A stretch of DNA of 64,000 nucleotides from Candidatus Brevundimonas phytovorans (lineage in GTDB: Bacteria > Pseudomonadota > Alphaproteobacteria > Caulobacterales > Caulobacteraceae). Of this stretch, positions 34,575 to 42,494 are shown piece after piece; position 1 is the stretch's first letter, and every line of letters starts with the position of its first letter. Made by a program: the position numbers and the translations under genes. The stretch covers positions 2,939,001 to 3,003,000 of the forward strand of contig CP119309.1 of assembly GCA_029203145.1 (NCBI GenBank), given 5' to 3'. The notes beneath the pieces are model-generated. The model was not told where the DNA came from, made no database searches, and saw only the letters and a list, made by a program, of their open reading frames with translations.

Positions 34575-35525
34575 CTAGGCCGCCTCGGCCTTCTTGCGCT
34601 CGATCACGTCCCACATCAGGGCCGTCGCATCGACGCCGTTGAACTTCAGCATCTGCTGGGCCCCGGTGGGCGAGGTGACGTTGATCTCGGTCAGATAGTC
34701 GCCGATCACGTCGATGCCGACGAAGACCAGGCCGCGCTCCTTCAGGTAGGGGCCGATGGCGGCGCAGATTTCCAGATCGCGCGGGGTCAGCTCGACCGGC
34801 GCCGCCGTGCCGCCGACGCGCAGGTTGGAGCGCACCTGATCCTTGGCCGGGATGCGGTTGATGGCCCCGACCGGCGCGCCGTCGATCAGGATGATGCGCT
34901 TGTCGCCCTTGGACACCGCCGGAATGAACTTCTGGATCACCAGCGGGTCGCGCGACCCGGCGGCGTGGATCTCGATCAGGGCTTCCAGATTGGGATCGTC
35001 GCCCTTCAAGCGCACCACGCCCGAACCGGCGGCGCCGTGCAGGGGCTTCAGCACCACATCGCCGTGACGCTGATGGAAGTCGACCAGGGCCACCGGGTCC
35101 GACGACACCAGGGTCGGCGGCTGCAGGCCCGGGAAGAGGGTGGCGATCAATTTCTCGGGCGCCGAGCGCACCTCGGCCGGGTTGTTGACCACCAGGGTCC
35201 TGGGATGCACCCGCTCCAGCAGATAGGTGGCGGTGACATAGGCCATGTCGAAGGGCGGGTCCTGACGCATCAGGATGACGTCGACGTCCTCGGCCAGATC
35301 AAGGACCACCTCGGGGCCGAAGTCGGCGTGCTCGCCCTGGACCGTGTTCACCGTCACCGGGCGCGCCCGGCAGAACAGGCGGCCTTCGTCCAGGGCCAGG
35401 GAGCGGAAGTCGTAGATCCACAGCTTGTGGCCGCGCGCCTGACCGGACAGGGCCATCAGGAAGGTGGTGTCGGACTCGACGTTCACCGCCTCGAGCGGGT
35501 CCATCTGGATGGCGACTTTCAGCAT
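34575..35525 (-). CDS. gshB: Glutathione synthetase
   Basis: GshB joins glycine to gamma-glutamylcysteine with ATP. The 316-residue ATP-grasp enzyme starts MLKVAIQMDPLEAVN and has VVLKPLHGAAGSGVVRL (phosphate loop), KGDKRIILIDG and FVGIDVIGDYLTEINVTSPTG (metal-binding Glu/Asn). Length and motifs are standard. It belongs to the row rsmI-yraN-sirB1-like-gshB-comM. Two or three hairpin elements at 35545-35660 separate it from the gene upstream, so it may be partly uncoupled. Confidence 0.96.
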   Translation of the reverse strand: MLKVAIQMDPLEAVNVESDTTFLMALSGQARGHKLWIYDFRSLALDEGRLFCRARPVTVNTVQGEHADFGPEVVLDLAEDVDVILMRQDPPFDMAYVTATYLLERVHPRTLVVNNPAEVRSAPEKLIATLFPGLQPPTLVSSDPVALVDFHQRHGDVVLKPLHGAAGSGVVRLKGDDPNLEALIEIHAAGSRDPLVIQKFIPAVSKGDKRIILIDGAPVGAINRIPAKDQVRSNLRVGGTAAPVELTPRDLEICAAIGPYLKERGLVFVGIDVIGDYLTEINVTSPTGAQQMLKFNGVDATALMWDVIERKKAEAA

Positions 35526-35544
35526 GGGTAGTCCTTAGTAAGAG

Positions 35545-35583
35545 GCGCTATCGCTCGCGCCGCGGGCGCTCGCTGCTTGAGCT
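35545..35583 (-). repeat. CAAG-bulge hairpin element, copy 4
   Basis: The plus strand reads GCGCTATCGCTCGC...CGCTGCTTGAGC. The inner stem and CAAG bulge are kept; the outer stem is imperfect on one side. It is 20 bases upstream of the gshB start. Confidence 0.65.
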
Positions 35584-35592
35584 GGTTTTAGT

Positions 35593-35660
35593 GCGCTATG
35601 CTCGCGTCGCGGACGCTCGCGGCTTGAGCGCCGAAGCGCGCTGCTCCTACTTGAGGGCGC
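35593..35660 (-). repeat. CAAG-bulge hairpin element, copy 5, plus a degenerate unit
   Basis: 35593-35631 reads GCGCTATGCTCGCG...CGCGGCTTGAGCGC, with an intact outer stem. 35636-35660 (GCGCGCTGCTCC...CTTGAGGGCGC) looks like a decayed further copy. Both lie downstream of the SirB1-like gene. Confidence 0.6.
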
Positions 35661-35680
35661 TGGATGCGCACCGCAAGGCT

Positions 35681-36493
35681 TCAGTTCAGGCGCATCCGCA
35701 CCCGGTCCATGCTGGCGCGATGGGCGTCGGCGGGACCATCGACGGCGCGGGCGCGCGACAGGGCGTCCAGCGCCCCGGTCAGGGCCCCCTGCTTCTCGCG
35801 CGCGGCGGCGACATCGAGCCAGGGGCGGTGATCCTCGGGGTCCAGCAGGGCGCGGCGCAGGGCCGAACGCTCGGCGCCTTCATAGTCCTCGATCATCAGA
35901 GCGCGGGCAAACAGGACGTTCTGCAACCGGATCAGGGCCTTGCGATCGCTGACCGGGGCCATCAGCAGGTCCAGACGGTCGGCGACGTGCGGGGTCAGCC
36001 CGGCCAGCAGGGCGCGCCGCGTCAGCTCGCTGGGCAGGACCAGACGGCCCTGGCTGAAGGGGTCCAGCGCCACCGGCCCCTCTGGCGTCTCGACCCGCAG
36101 CAGGACGTGTCCGGGAAAGTCCACCGCCGCCGCCTTCAGCCCCGCCCGGCGCGCCGCGTCGAGATAGAAGACCACCAGGGCCGCCGACAGGCCGCGCCGC
36201 CGCTCGGCCACATCGATGACGTCGGTATTGCCGGGATGGTCGTAGTTCAGCAGGTCGCCGTTCAGCCGCAGGTCCGAGGCCATGGTCTCGGCCAGGGCGT
36301 CGTCGGGGCCTTCGTTGGCGGCGCGTTCCTTGACCCTCTGGGCGGCCTGATCGGCCAGCAGACGGACCGGCTCGGGGTCGCGGAAGGGATAGTCGTGGAT
36401 GGCGCAGGCGATGGCGCATTCGAGCAGCGGAAAGCCGTCGTCCTCGGCGGTTCCCGCCTGGGCCAGAATGATCTCGGCGTCGTCGCGCGTCAC
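35681..36493 (-). CDS. SirB1-family transglutaminase-like/TPR protein
   Basis: A 270-residue soluble protein. LNYDHPGNTDVIDVAERRRGLSAALVVFYLDAARRAGL and VDFPGHVLLRVETPEG match the SirB1/YchA family, which couples a transglutaminase-like core to C-terminal TPR-like helices (here about residues 195-265). The usual catalytic cysteine position (…G-x-C/S-x-x-L) is Ser in RRGLSAALV, so it is probably not an active cysteine enzyme. Function is unknown. It starts at GTG overlapping the yraN stop (GTGA). Confidence 0.8.
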   Translation of the reverse strand: MTRDDAEIILAQAGTAEDDGFPLLECAIACAIHDYPFRDPEPVRLLADQAAQRVKERAANEGPDDALAETMASDLRLNGDLLNYDHPGNTDVIDVAERRRGLSAALVVFYLDAARRAGLKAAAVDFPGHVLLRVETPEGPVALDPFSQGRLVLPSELTRRALLAGLTPHVADRLDLLMAPVSDRKALIRLQNVLFARALMIEDYEGAERSALRRALLDPEDHRPWLDVAAAREKQGALTGALDALSRARAVDGPADAHRASMDRVRMRLN

Positions 36494-36918
36494 GCGATGT
36501 CCGTTCCTGTGGTCGTCACCCCGCGAAGATGACGCGGAAATCGTCCAGGGGCCAGCGCCACCATATCAATCCGCAGGTTCAGCCCCTGCAAGGAGGGTCG
36601 GCTGCGGGCCACGGCCACCCCGGCGACGACCAGACGCCCGTGCTGTTCGGGCCCCAGGGCCAGGATCGCCGCCTCGATGGTGCGTCGCCGTTTGACTTCG
36701 ACCACCGCCAGGGTGCGGCCCCGCCGGGCCAGGATGTCGATCTCGCCGCCGCGCCCCTTCAGGCGAAAGGCCAGGATCTGATAGCCCTTGAGCATCAGCC
36801 ATAGGGCGGCGATCCATTCGGCGGCGTGGCCCTCGCGGTGCGACCGTCCTCCCAGCGCCTGACGCCAGCCCGATTTGGGCGGACGCGGCGACGAGGGCGG
36901 CCGCAGGCGGGGCTTCAC
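36490..36918 (-). CDS. yraN: YraN/UPF0102 nuclease-fold protein
   Basis: A 142-residue restriction-endonuclease-like protein. The core motif GGEIDILARRGRTLAVVEVKRR (split as E-I-D...E-V-K) is the metal-binding PD-(D/E)XK-type site and is near residues 57-78. The family is widespread beside rsmI; its substrate is not settled. It starts with GTG overlapping the rsmI stop and ends overlapping the next start. The basic N-terminal 25 residues are unusual in length. Confidence 0.87.
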   Translation of the reverse strand: MKPRLRPPSSPRPPKSGWRQALGGRSHREGHAAEWIAALWLMLKGYQILAFRLKGRGGEIDILARRGRTLAVVEVKRRRTIEAAILALGPEQHGRLVVAGVAVARSRPSLQGLNLRIDMVALAPGRFPRHLRGVTTTGTDIA

Positions 36919-37787
36919 CGGCCCTGCATTTCCAGCGCCCGCTTGTAGAGCGGCTTTCTGGGCAGGTTCAGCGCCTTGGACACCTCGGCGGCGGCCTCAC
37001 CCGGCGGCAGGCGGGTCATGGCCTCGGCCAGGGCCGCGTCGGCGTCGGCGGCGCTGGCCACCTCGGCCTCGCCGGGGCCGATGACGACGACGATCTCGCC
37101 CTTGGGCGCGTCGCAGCGCGGGTCGGCGGCCAGTTCGGCCAGGGTGCCGCGCACCGCCTCCTCATAGAGCTTGGTCAGTTCGCGGGTCACGGCGGCGGGA
37201 CGGTCGCCCAGCACCTCGGCCATGTCGGTCAGGCTGTCCTTCAGGCGCGGGCCGCTTTCGAAAAAGACCAGGGTCTGACGCCCGGTGCGCAGTTCCTCCA
37301 GCATGGTCTTTCGCGCCCCCGACTTGGGCGGCAGGAAGCCGGCGAACAGCACCCGATCAGCGGGCTGACCGGCCAAACACAGGGCGGCCAACAGGCTGGA
37401 GGCGCCGGGGATGGGATGGACCGGCAGGCCCTCGGCGATGGCCGCGCGGGCCACGACATAGCCCGGATCCGACACCAGGGGCGTGCCCGCGTCGGACACC
37501 AGGGCCACGACCTCGCCCGCCTTCAGCCGCTCGACGGCGATCTCGGCGGCGCGGGCCGAGGCATGGTCGTCGCAGCGTTCCAGCTTGGCGCGCAGGCCAT
37601 AGGCGGTCAGCAGCTTGGCGGTGACGCGGGTGTCTTCGGCCAGAACCAGGTCGGCGGCGGCCAGGACGTCCAGCGCCCGCAGCGTCATGTCGCGCAAGTT
37701 GCCGATGGGCGTGGCCACCAGATAGAGGCCGGGCCCGACGGAGCGCGCGGGCGGGGCGGTCGGCGGGAAGAGGGAGGCGTCTGACAT
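36915..37787 (-). CDS. rsmI: 16S rRNA (cytidine-2'-O)-methyltransferase
   Basis: RsmI 2'-O-methylates C1402 of 16S rRNA. The 290-residue product has the family start LYLVATPIGNLRDMTLRAL, then VLAEDTRVTAKLL, ALVSDAGTPLVSDPGYVVAR, and FAGFLPPKSGARK. These are tetrapyrrole-methylase-fold motifs with the SAM-binding segments. It is the first gene of the compact row rsmI-yraN-sirB1-like. Confidence 0.95.
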   Translation of the reverse strand: MSDASLFPPTAPPARSVGPGLYLVATPIGNLRDMTLRALDVLAAADLVLAEDTRVTAKLLTAYGLRAKLERCDDHASARAAEIAVERLKAGEVVALVSDAGTPLVSDPGYVVARAAIAEGLPVHPIPGASSLLAALCLAGQPADRVLFAGFLPPKSGARKTMLEELRTGRQTLVFFESGPRLKDSLTDMAEVLGDRPAAVTRELTKLYEEAVRGTLAELAADPRCDAPKGEIVVVIGPGEAEVASAADADAALAEAMTRLPPGEAAAEVSKALNLPRKPLYKRALEMQGR

Positions 37788-37844
37788 CGGCGGGACCCTG
37801 CCAGCCCCGGCCTTCCGGGTCTAGGTGGCGTCTGGCGCGAGCGA

Positions 37845-38987
37845 CTAGGTCAGCAGGGTCCGCAGCACCGCGTCCAGCACAGGGCGACCGGTGGCCGTGG
37901 CGGCCACCCGGCCCTCGCTCAAGGTGAGGAAGCCGTCGACGATCAGGTCGGCCAGCGGCCCGGTCGTCTCCGACAGGCCCAGAGTGTGCAGCAGCGTCAG
38001 CGGCACGCCCTCGACGGTGCGCAGGCCCAGCAGGACCCGTTCCTCGGCTGCGCCCGGCGCATCCAGCGTCTCGCGTTCGGCCCAGGGGGCGCCGTCCGCG
38101 ACGCCCGCGACATAGTCGGCGATGCGGCGATGGGCGACGACAGCGGTACGCTCGCCGTTCAGGGTCAGCCGTCCGTGGGCGCCGGGTCCGAGGCCCAGAT
38201 AGTCGCCGCCGCGCCAGACGTGCAGGTTGTGGCTGGACCGCGCCGCGACGTCGCGGGCGTGGTTGGACACCTCATAGGCCTCGAACCCCGCGCCCTCGAG
38301 CACGCTTTGCGTGGCCTCGTAGAGGGACGCCGCCAGATCCTCGTCGGGCGGGGTCAGGGTTCCGCGCGCGAAGGCCCGGCCAAAGGCCGTCGTCGGCTCT
38401 ATGGTCAGTTGATAGGGCGAGATGTGTTCAAAGCCGAGATCCAGCGCCGTGGTCAGCTCCGCCGTCCAGTCGGCCACGGATTGCCCCGGCCGGGCGTAGA
38501 TCAGGTCGATGGACAGTCGCGGAAAGACCCTGCCCGCCGTCTGAACCGCGCGCCGCGCCTCCGCCGCCGAATGGTCGCGACCGAGGAAGGTCAGGGCGGC
38601 GTCGTCGAACGACTGCACCCCCATGGACAGGCGGTTGATCCCGGCCTCGGCCAGGGCGGCGTAGCGGCCCGCCTCGGCGTCGGTGGGGTTGGCCTCCAGC
38701 GTGATCTCGATTTCCCCGGCCGGCGGGAACAGGGCCCTGGCCCGCGCGATCACAGCGGCCACGGCCTCGGGCGGCATCAGGGACGGGGTGCCGCCGCCGA
38801 AGAAGATCGAGGCCAGACGGCGCGGGCCGACGAGCAGACTTTGCGCCTCCATGTCCGTCAGGATGGCCTGGACCAGTCCGGCCTGTTCCTCGACCCGGCC
38901 CCGGTCGCGCACGACGTTGAAGTCGCAATAGGGGCAGATGCGGGCGCAGTAGGGCCAGTGGACGTAGAGGGCGAGAGAGTCGTTCAA
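37845..38987 (-). CDS. hemW: Radical SAM haem chaperone-like protein HemW
   Basis: HemW is a coproporphyrinogen-oxidase-like radical SAM protein now regarded as a haem chaperone. The cluster motif is YCARICPYCDF (C-x3-C-x2-C), followed by FFGGGTPSLM, GINRLSMGVQSFDD and the C-terminal HemN domain. The longest ATG frame starts at 39056, but its first 23 residues (PHPSGSAAHLLPQGEKGE included) are written in an intergenic repeat. The TTG at 38987 gives LNDSLALYVHWPYC, the normal family start, and the repeat supplies GGGAGAAGGGAGAG in front of it as ribosome-binding site. It follows rdgB as in relatives. Confidence 0.88.
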   Translation of the reverse strand: MNDSLALYVHWPYCARICPYCDFNVVRDRGRVEEQAGLVQAILTDMEAQSLLVGPRRLASIFFGGGTPSLMPPEAVAAVIARARALFPPAGEIEITLEANPTDAEAGRYAALAEAGINRLSMGVQSFDDAALTFLGRDHSAAEARRAVQTAGRVFPRLSIDLIYARPGQSVADWTAELTTALDLGFEHISPYQLTIEPTTAFGRAFARGTLTPPDEDLAASLYEATQSVLEGAGFEAYEVSNHARDVAARSSHNLHVWRGGDYLGLGPGAHGRLTLNGERTAVVAHRRIADYVAGVADGAPWAERETLDAPGAAEERVLLGLRTVEGVPLTLLHTLGLSETTGPLADLIVDGFLTLSEGRVAATATGRPVLDAVLRTLLT

Positions 38988-38990
38988 CTC

Positions 38991-39140
38991 TCCCTTCTCC
39001 CCTTGGGGGAGAAGATGGGCGGCGGAGCCGCTCGGATGAGGGGGCGAGTTGGACATCTCGGGCCTTCGTAGCAGAGGAAGCCGACGTCCCCCTCATCCGT
39101 CTGCCTGCGGCAGCCACCTTCTCCCCCGCAGGGAGAAGGG
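38991..39140. repeat. Inverted pair of CCTCATCC/CCTTCTCCC repeats at the hemW start
   Basis: Unit 1 (38991-39043) reads TCCCTTCTCCCC...CTCGGATGAGGGGGC. Unit 2 (39088-39140) reads CCCCCTCATCCGTC...CCACCTTCTCCC...GGGAGAAGGG, facing it. The spacing is about 45 bases. The pair fills the gap between rdgB and hemW, matching the arrangement at 12131-12293. Unit 1 overlaps the extended hemW frame. Confidence 0.8.
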
Positions 39141-39146
39141 CCGTGT

Positions 39147-39749
39147 TTAGTCAATCAGCGCCGCCTTGAGCCGGGCGAAGGCGCGGGCCCGGTGACTGAT
39201 CGCGTCCTTCTCCACCGGGTCCATCTCGCCGAACGTCAGGTCCGAGCCCTCGGGGCGGAAGATGGGGTCGTAGCCGAAGCCCCGGTCGCCGCGCGGCGGG
39301 AAGACCAGGTCGCCGTCGATGCGGCCCTCGACCACCACGCAGGGACCGTCGGGCCAGGCCACGGCGAGGGCCGAGGTGAACCAGGCGCGGCGGTCGGTCG
39401 ACCCGACTTCTTCCAGCCGCACCTCGACCTTCTTCATGGCCAGGGCGAAGTCCTTGCCCGGCCCGGCCCAGCGCGCCGAGAAGATGCCCGGCGCCCCGTC
39501 GAGGGCGGCGACCGACAGACCGGAGTCGTCGGCCAGCGAGACCTCGCCCGAGGCCTCGGCCGCATGGCGCGCCTTCAGCATGGCGTTGCCGACGAAGGTG
39601 CTCTCGGTCTCGTCCGGTTCGGGCAGGTTGAGGCTGCCGGCCGTGACGATCCTGTAATTTCCATCCAGCAGCGCTTCGATCTCGCGCGCCTTGCCCGGAT
39701 TGTGGGTCGCGGCCACCAGCCGCATCCCCTTGATCAGCTTGAGATTCAT
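39147..39749 (-). CDS. rdgB: dITP/XTP pyrophosphatase
   Basis: RdgB removes non-canonical purine nucleotides (dITP, XTP). The 200-residue product has the entry motif LVAATHNPGKAREIEALL, SLADDSGLSVAALDGAPGIFSARWAG (metal site) and GDRGFGYDPIFRPEG. ATG 39749 gives MNLKLIKGMRLVAATHN; the internal ATG eight codons on is also possible. It is followed by hemW, the usual alphaproteobacterial partner, and is divergent from a small membrane protein gene. Confidence 0.95.
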   Translation of the reverse strand: MNLKLIKGMRLVAATHNPGKAREIEALLDGNYRIVTAGSLNLPEPDETESTFVGNAMLKARHAAEASGEVSLADDSGLSVAALDGAPGIFSARWAGPGKDFALAMKKVEVRLEEVGSTDRRAWFTSALAVAWPDGPCVVVEGRIDGDLVFPPRGDRGFGYDPIFRPEGSDLTFGEMDPVEKDAISHRARAFARLKAALID

Positions 39750-39784
39750 GACGCGATCATAGGCCTCTCCGACGCATTGCGGAA

Positions 39785-39804
39785 GTTTAACATCGTTAAA
39801 CGAT
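39785..39804. promoter_or_regulatory. Overlapping palindromes GTTTAAC-N3-GTTAAAC and ATCGTT-A-AACGAT
   Basis: GTTTAAC (39785-39791) and GTTAAAC (39795-39801) are exact inverted repeats. ATCGTT/AACGAT (39792-39804) overlaps them. The sequence is AT-rich in a GC-rich genome and lies 36-55 bases before the rdgB start and 146 bases before the small-protein start. It looks like a protein-binding site. The TTAA-N5-TTAA spacing is two bases short of the CtrA consensus. Confidence 0.45.
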
Positions 39805-39949
39805 ATGTAACGTGATTTTCGGCGGGGTGGCCCCTATCTTCAATCTCAAGAACGGGGGTCGCACCGTTCAAACGAAGCGAAAACAACGCAACGTTCACCC
39901 AGCGGCACAACAGAAACGCACGAAAATCGTGCAACCACGGAGAGATACG

Positions 39950-40066
39950 ATGCAAGCGATGAAAACCTCGATCTGGATGGACCGCGTCGGCCACGGCTTC
40001 TTCAACGCCCTTCTGCTGGCAGCCCTGCCGACCGCCGCGATCGCCATGATCATCCAGAGCCTGTGA
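39950..40066 (+). CDS. Small single-pass membrane protein (38 residues)
   Basis: The ATG at 39950 follows GGAGAG at a good distance. The 38-residue product starts MQAMKTSIWMDRVGHGF, then has a hydrophobic helix NALLLAALPTAAIAMIIQSL running to the C-terminus. A longer frame exists upstream, but its first 46 residues are lysine/arginine/glutamine-rich and unlike a protein. The 200-base leader before it holds a palindromic site. I know no family for it. Confidence 0.55.
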   Translation: MQAMKTSIWMDRVGHGFFNALLLAALPTAAIAMIIQSL

Positions 40067-40194
40067 TCCGACACTGGATCACATCGGGGGCTTTGACGAT
40101 CGACATGAACACCGCGAAGAATAGCGCCGCGTGAGGGTTTGCCGGACCCCGCGCGGCGATCGCGCCCTGAACCCTCGGCCTGAGACCTGACTTC

Positions 40195-40803
40195 ATGCGC
40201 CTCCCGAAACTGCCTTCCATCGGGATAAGTGCGCCGCGCCTGACGGGCGCCAACCTCAGGACCCCCAATCTCAAGACCCTGGGTCCCGGGTCCGTCTCCA
40301 GCCTGCTGAAGATCGCCCTGGACGTCGCCTATGTCCTGCTGGCTCTGATCACCGGCGTGCTGCTGCTGCTCTGGATCGCCTCCATCTTCATTCCGCTCGA
40401 TAATCTGAACGTCACCGTCACGGACGGCGACAACGGCCGCCAGATTCCGCTGACCCGTCCTCTGCTGCTGTTCGGCGTCGGGGCCATGACCGCCTATTTC
40501 GGCGGCTTCCTGATGATCCTGCGCGGCCTGCGAAAGATTTTCCGCACCCTGACCCTGGGCGATCCCTTCCAGCCGGACAATGTGCGCCGGCTGCGCCAGA
40601 TCGGCCTGATCCTGGCCGTCGTCACCGGCGGAGTGTGGCTTGCGCAAGGCCTGGTCGCCGCCCGCCTGGCCCCCGGCGTCATGGAGCCGCAAGGCGTCAG
40701 CGACCTGCTCACCCCCGTCTTCTCCATCCTCGTCGTCTTCGTTCTGGCGGAGGTCTTCCGCGAAGGCGCGCGCCTGCGCCGCGAATCCGAACTGACGATC
40801 TGA
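40195..40803 (+). CDS. DUF2975 membrane protein
   Basis: A 202-residue protein with four hydrophobic segments (about residues 38-66, 92-112, 134-155 and 168-186). LTLGDPFQPDNVRRLRQIGLIL in the third quarter is the best-known DUF2975 segment. Such proteins are regularly encoded next to a small Cro/C1-type regulator, as here (24 bases to the HTH gene), for example YoaS/YozG in Bacillus. Function is unknown. The proline-rich N-terminal 35 residues look cytoplasmic. Confidence 0.8.
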   Translation: MRLPKLPSIGISAPRLTGANLRTPNLKTLGPGSVSSLLKIALDVAYVLLALITGVLLLLWIASIFIPLDNLNVTVTDGDNGRQIPLTRPLLLFGVGAMTAYFGGFLMILRGLRKIFRTLTLGDPFQPDNVRRLRQIGLILAVVTGGVWLAQGLVAARLAPGVMEPQGVSDLLTPVFSILVVFVLAEVFREGARLRRESELTI

Positions 40804-40826
40804 TCTCGAAACGCTAAGCTCACCCC

Positions 40827-41072
40827 ATGGCCATCCGCGTCCAACTCGACCGAATCCTTGCCGAACGGCGTATGTCGCTGACGGAGCTTGCCGATCGCGT
40901 CGGCGTGACGGTCGCCAACCTGTCGATCCTCAAGACCGGCAAGGCGCGCGCCGTGCGCTTCTCGACGCTGGACGCCCTGTGCCGCGAGCTGGACTGCCAG
41001 CCGGGCGACCTGCTGGCGCATGAGCCGGGGCCAGGATCCGACATGGGAGACGCCTTCGACGGCGAGGACTGA
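40827..41072 (+). CDS. Small Cro/C1-type HTH regulator (YozG-like)
   Basis: An 81-residue protein that is almost only a helix-turn-helix domain: ERRMSLTELADRVGVTVANLSILKTGKARAVRFSTLDALCREL (residues about 13-55), then QPGDLL. This is the small XRE form paired with DUF2975 proteins. It probably regulates its own operon. The acidic end (GDAFDGED) overlaps the start region of the Smr gene, which begins one base after its stop. Confidence 0.88.
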   Translation: MAIRVQLDRILAERRMSLTELADRVGVTVANLSILKTGKARAVRFSTLDALCRELDCQPGDLLAHEPGPGSDMGDAFDGED

Positions 41073-41073
41073 G

Positions 41074-41679
41074 GTGGCCCGAAAAGGTCCGCCTACGTCT
41101 TTCGACGATGACAAACGCATCTGGGCCCGCGTGACCGGCACGGTGACGCCGCCCGCGCGCCGCAAGGCGGCCCGCGTCACCCCCGGCGCCGTCCTGCCCG
41201 ATCCTGCAGCCGCGCCTCTACCGGCCTCGGCGTCGGCCAAGCCCGCGCGCGGCGTCGCGGGCAAGAAGCGCAACACCCCCGATCAGACGCCGACGTTTGA
41301 GGCGCTCGGCCTCATCGCCCCGACTGCGCCCGCCCCCAGCCGCGCCCGGCCCACGCCCGAAGAACTGGAGCCGCGCCGCCAGCGCCGCCTGTCGCGCGAA
41401 CGCGATCCCATCGAGGCCCGGATCGACCTGCACGGCTTCGGTCGCTTCGAGGCCGAAGATCAGCTGCGCGGCTTCCTGATGGGTTGTCAGGCGCGGGGCC
41501 TGCGCTCGGTTCTGGTCATCACAGGTCAGGGACGGCGCGGCGGCGGCGTCATCCGCAGCTCCGTGCACGACTGGCTAACCGGCCCGCATCTGCGCGGCGT
41601 GGTGTCCGGCTTCGCCTTCGCCCACCGGCGTCACGGCGGCGACGGCGCCCTCTACGTCACGCTGAAGCCGCGTAGCTAA
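41074..41679 (+). CDS. Smr-domain protein
   Basis: A 201-residue protein with a C-terminal Smr domain (about residues 115-200): IDLHGFGRFEAEDQLRGFL, VLVITGQGRRGGGVIRSSVHDWL and ALYVTLKPR. The first 110 residues are basic and proline/alanine-rich, probably disordered. Smr domains act as DNA- or RNA-nicking nucleases; stand-alone forms in Alphaproteobacteria are linked to ribosome rescue or DNA repair, without proof here. I chose GTG 41074, one base after the HTH stop, with GAGGA in front. An ATG start at 41020 would overlap the HTH gene. Confidence 0.85.
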   Translation: MARKGPPTSFDDDKRIWARVTGTVTPPARRKAARVTPGAVLPDPAAAPLPASASAKPARGVAGKKRNTPDQTPTFEALGLIAPTAPAPSRARPTPEELEPRRQRRLSRERDPIEARIDLHGFGRFEAEDQLRGFLMGCQARGLRSVLVITGQGRRGGGVIRSSVHDWLTGPHLRGVVSGFAFAHRRHGGDGALYVTLKPRS

Positions 41680-41686
41680 TTTCCCC

Positions 41687-41816
41687 GTCATCCCGGACGG
41701 CCGCCAGGCCGATCCGGGACCCAGGCGTCGGCTCTGGACGGGTTCGACGACGCCTTGGAGCTCCACCGCCTGGGTCCCGGATCTTCGGCTCGCCAGCGAG
41801 CCTTGTCCGGGATGAC
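41687..41816. repeat. Nested inverted repeat in the smr/ccmB convergent gap
   Basis: Outer arms GTCATCCCGGAC (41687-41698) and GTCCGGGATGAC (41805-41816) are perfect. Inner arms GATCCGGGACCCAGGCG (41711-41727) and CGCCTGGGTCCCGGATC (41767-41783) are perfect over 17 bp. The whole can fold into one long hairpin. Confidence 0.82.
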
Positions 41817-41828
41817 CGAAAAGGGGCG

Positions 41829-42494
41829 TTAGCCCTGGGCGTTGCGGATCGCCGCCGCCCCGGCCAGCGGCGCGATGACCATGGCGAACAGGACATAGGC
41901 GCTCAGAAGGGCCAGGGCCGACAGCGGATCGCCGCCGTCCGCCGCTCGCGTCAGGGCGCCCGAGCCGAACACCACCGGCGGAATGAACAGGGGCAAAACC
42001 ACCACGGCGATCAGCAGCCCGCCGCGCCTGGCCCCGAGCGCCAGAGCGGCCCCCAGCGCCCCGGTGAAGGCGAAGCCCAGCCCGCCGATGGCCGCCGCCA
42101 GCGCCGTCAGACCGATCAGATGAACCGGCTGGCCCAGGGCCAGGGCCGCGACCGGGGCGGCGAGCGCCAGCGGCAGGCCCGTGGCCAGCCATTGCGTCAC
42201 AGCCTTGATCGCCACCGTCGCCTCCAGCGGCAGGGGGCCGAGCGCCAGCAGGTCCAGGGCGCCGTCTTCCAGGTCGCGCTCGAACAGCCGCTCCAGCGAC
42301 AGCAGCGACGCCAGGGCCAGGGCCATCCAGCTGGCCCCCGAGGCCGCCGGGGCCAGGACGCGCGGATCACCGCCCGCCGCCAGCGGCAGGATGGCCGTCA
42401 GGCACAGCATGAAGCCGCAGGCCAGCAGAGGCCCGCCGCCGCCGCCCCAGGCCAGCGACAGCTCGCGGCCGAACAGGACCCGAACGGCCCTCAT
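41829..42494 (-). CDS. ccmB: Cytochrome c maturation haem exporter subunit CcmB
   Basis: The 221-residue membrane subunit of the CcmAB transporter used in system I cytochrome c maturation. It starts MRAVRVLFGRELSLAW and has six hydrophobic segments. LEATVAIKAVTQWLATGLPLALAAP and LFIPPVVFGSGAL are recognisable. The start overlaps the ccmA stop (ATGA). The longer open frame reads through ccmA and is not real. ccmC, usually next, is not here: a repeat and the convergent smr gene follow. Confidence 0.92.
   Translation of the reverse strand: MRAVRVLFGRELSLAWGGGGGPLLACGFMLCLTAILPLAAGGDPRVLAPAASGASWMALALASLLSLERLFERDLEDGALDLLALGPLPLEATVAIKAVTQWLATGLPLALAAPVAALALGQPVHLIGLTALAAAIGGLGFAFTGALGAALALGARRGGLLIAVVVLPLFIPPVVFGSGALTRAADGGDPLSALALLSAYVLFAMVIAPLAGAAAIRNAQG

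Noticed and set aside
39787..39799. CtrA binding site (TTAA-N7-TTAA)
   Set aside because: The spacing between the TTAA halves is five bases, not seven. It is reported only as a palindrome of unknown use.
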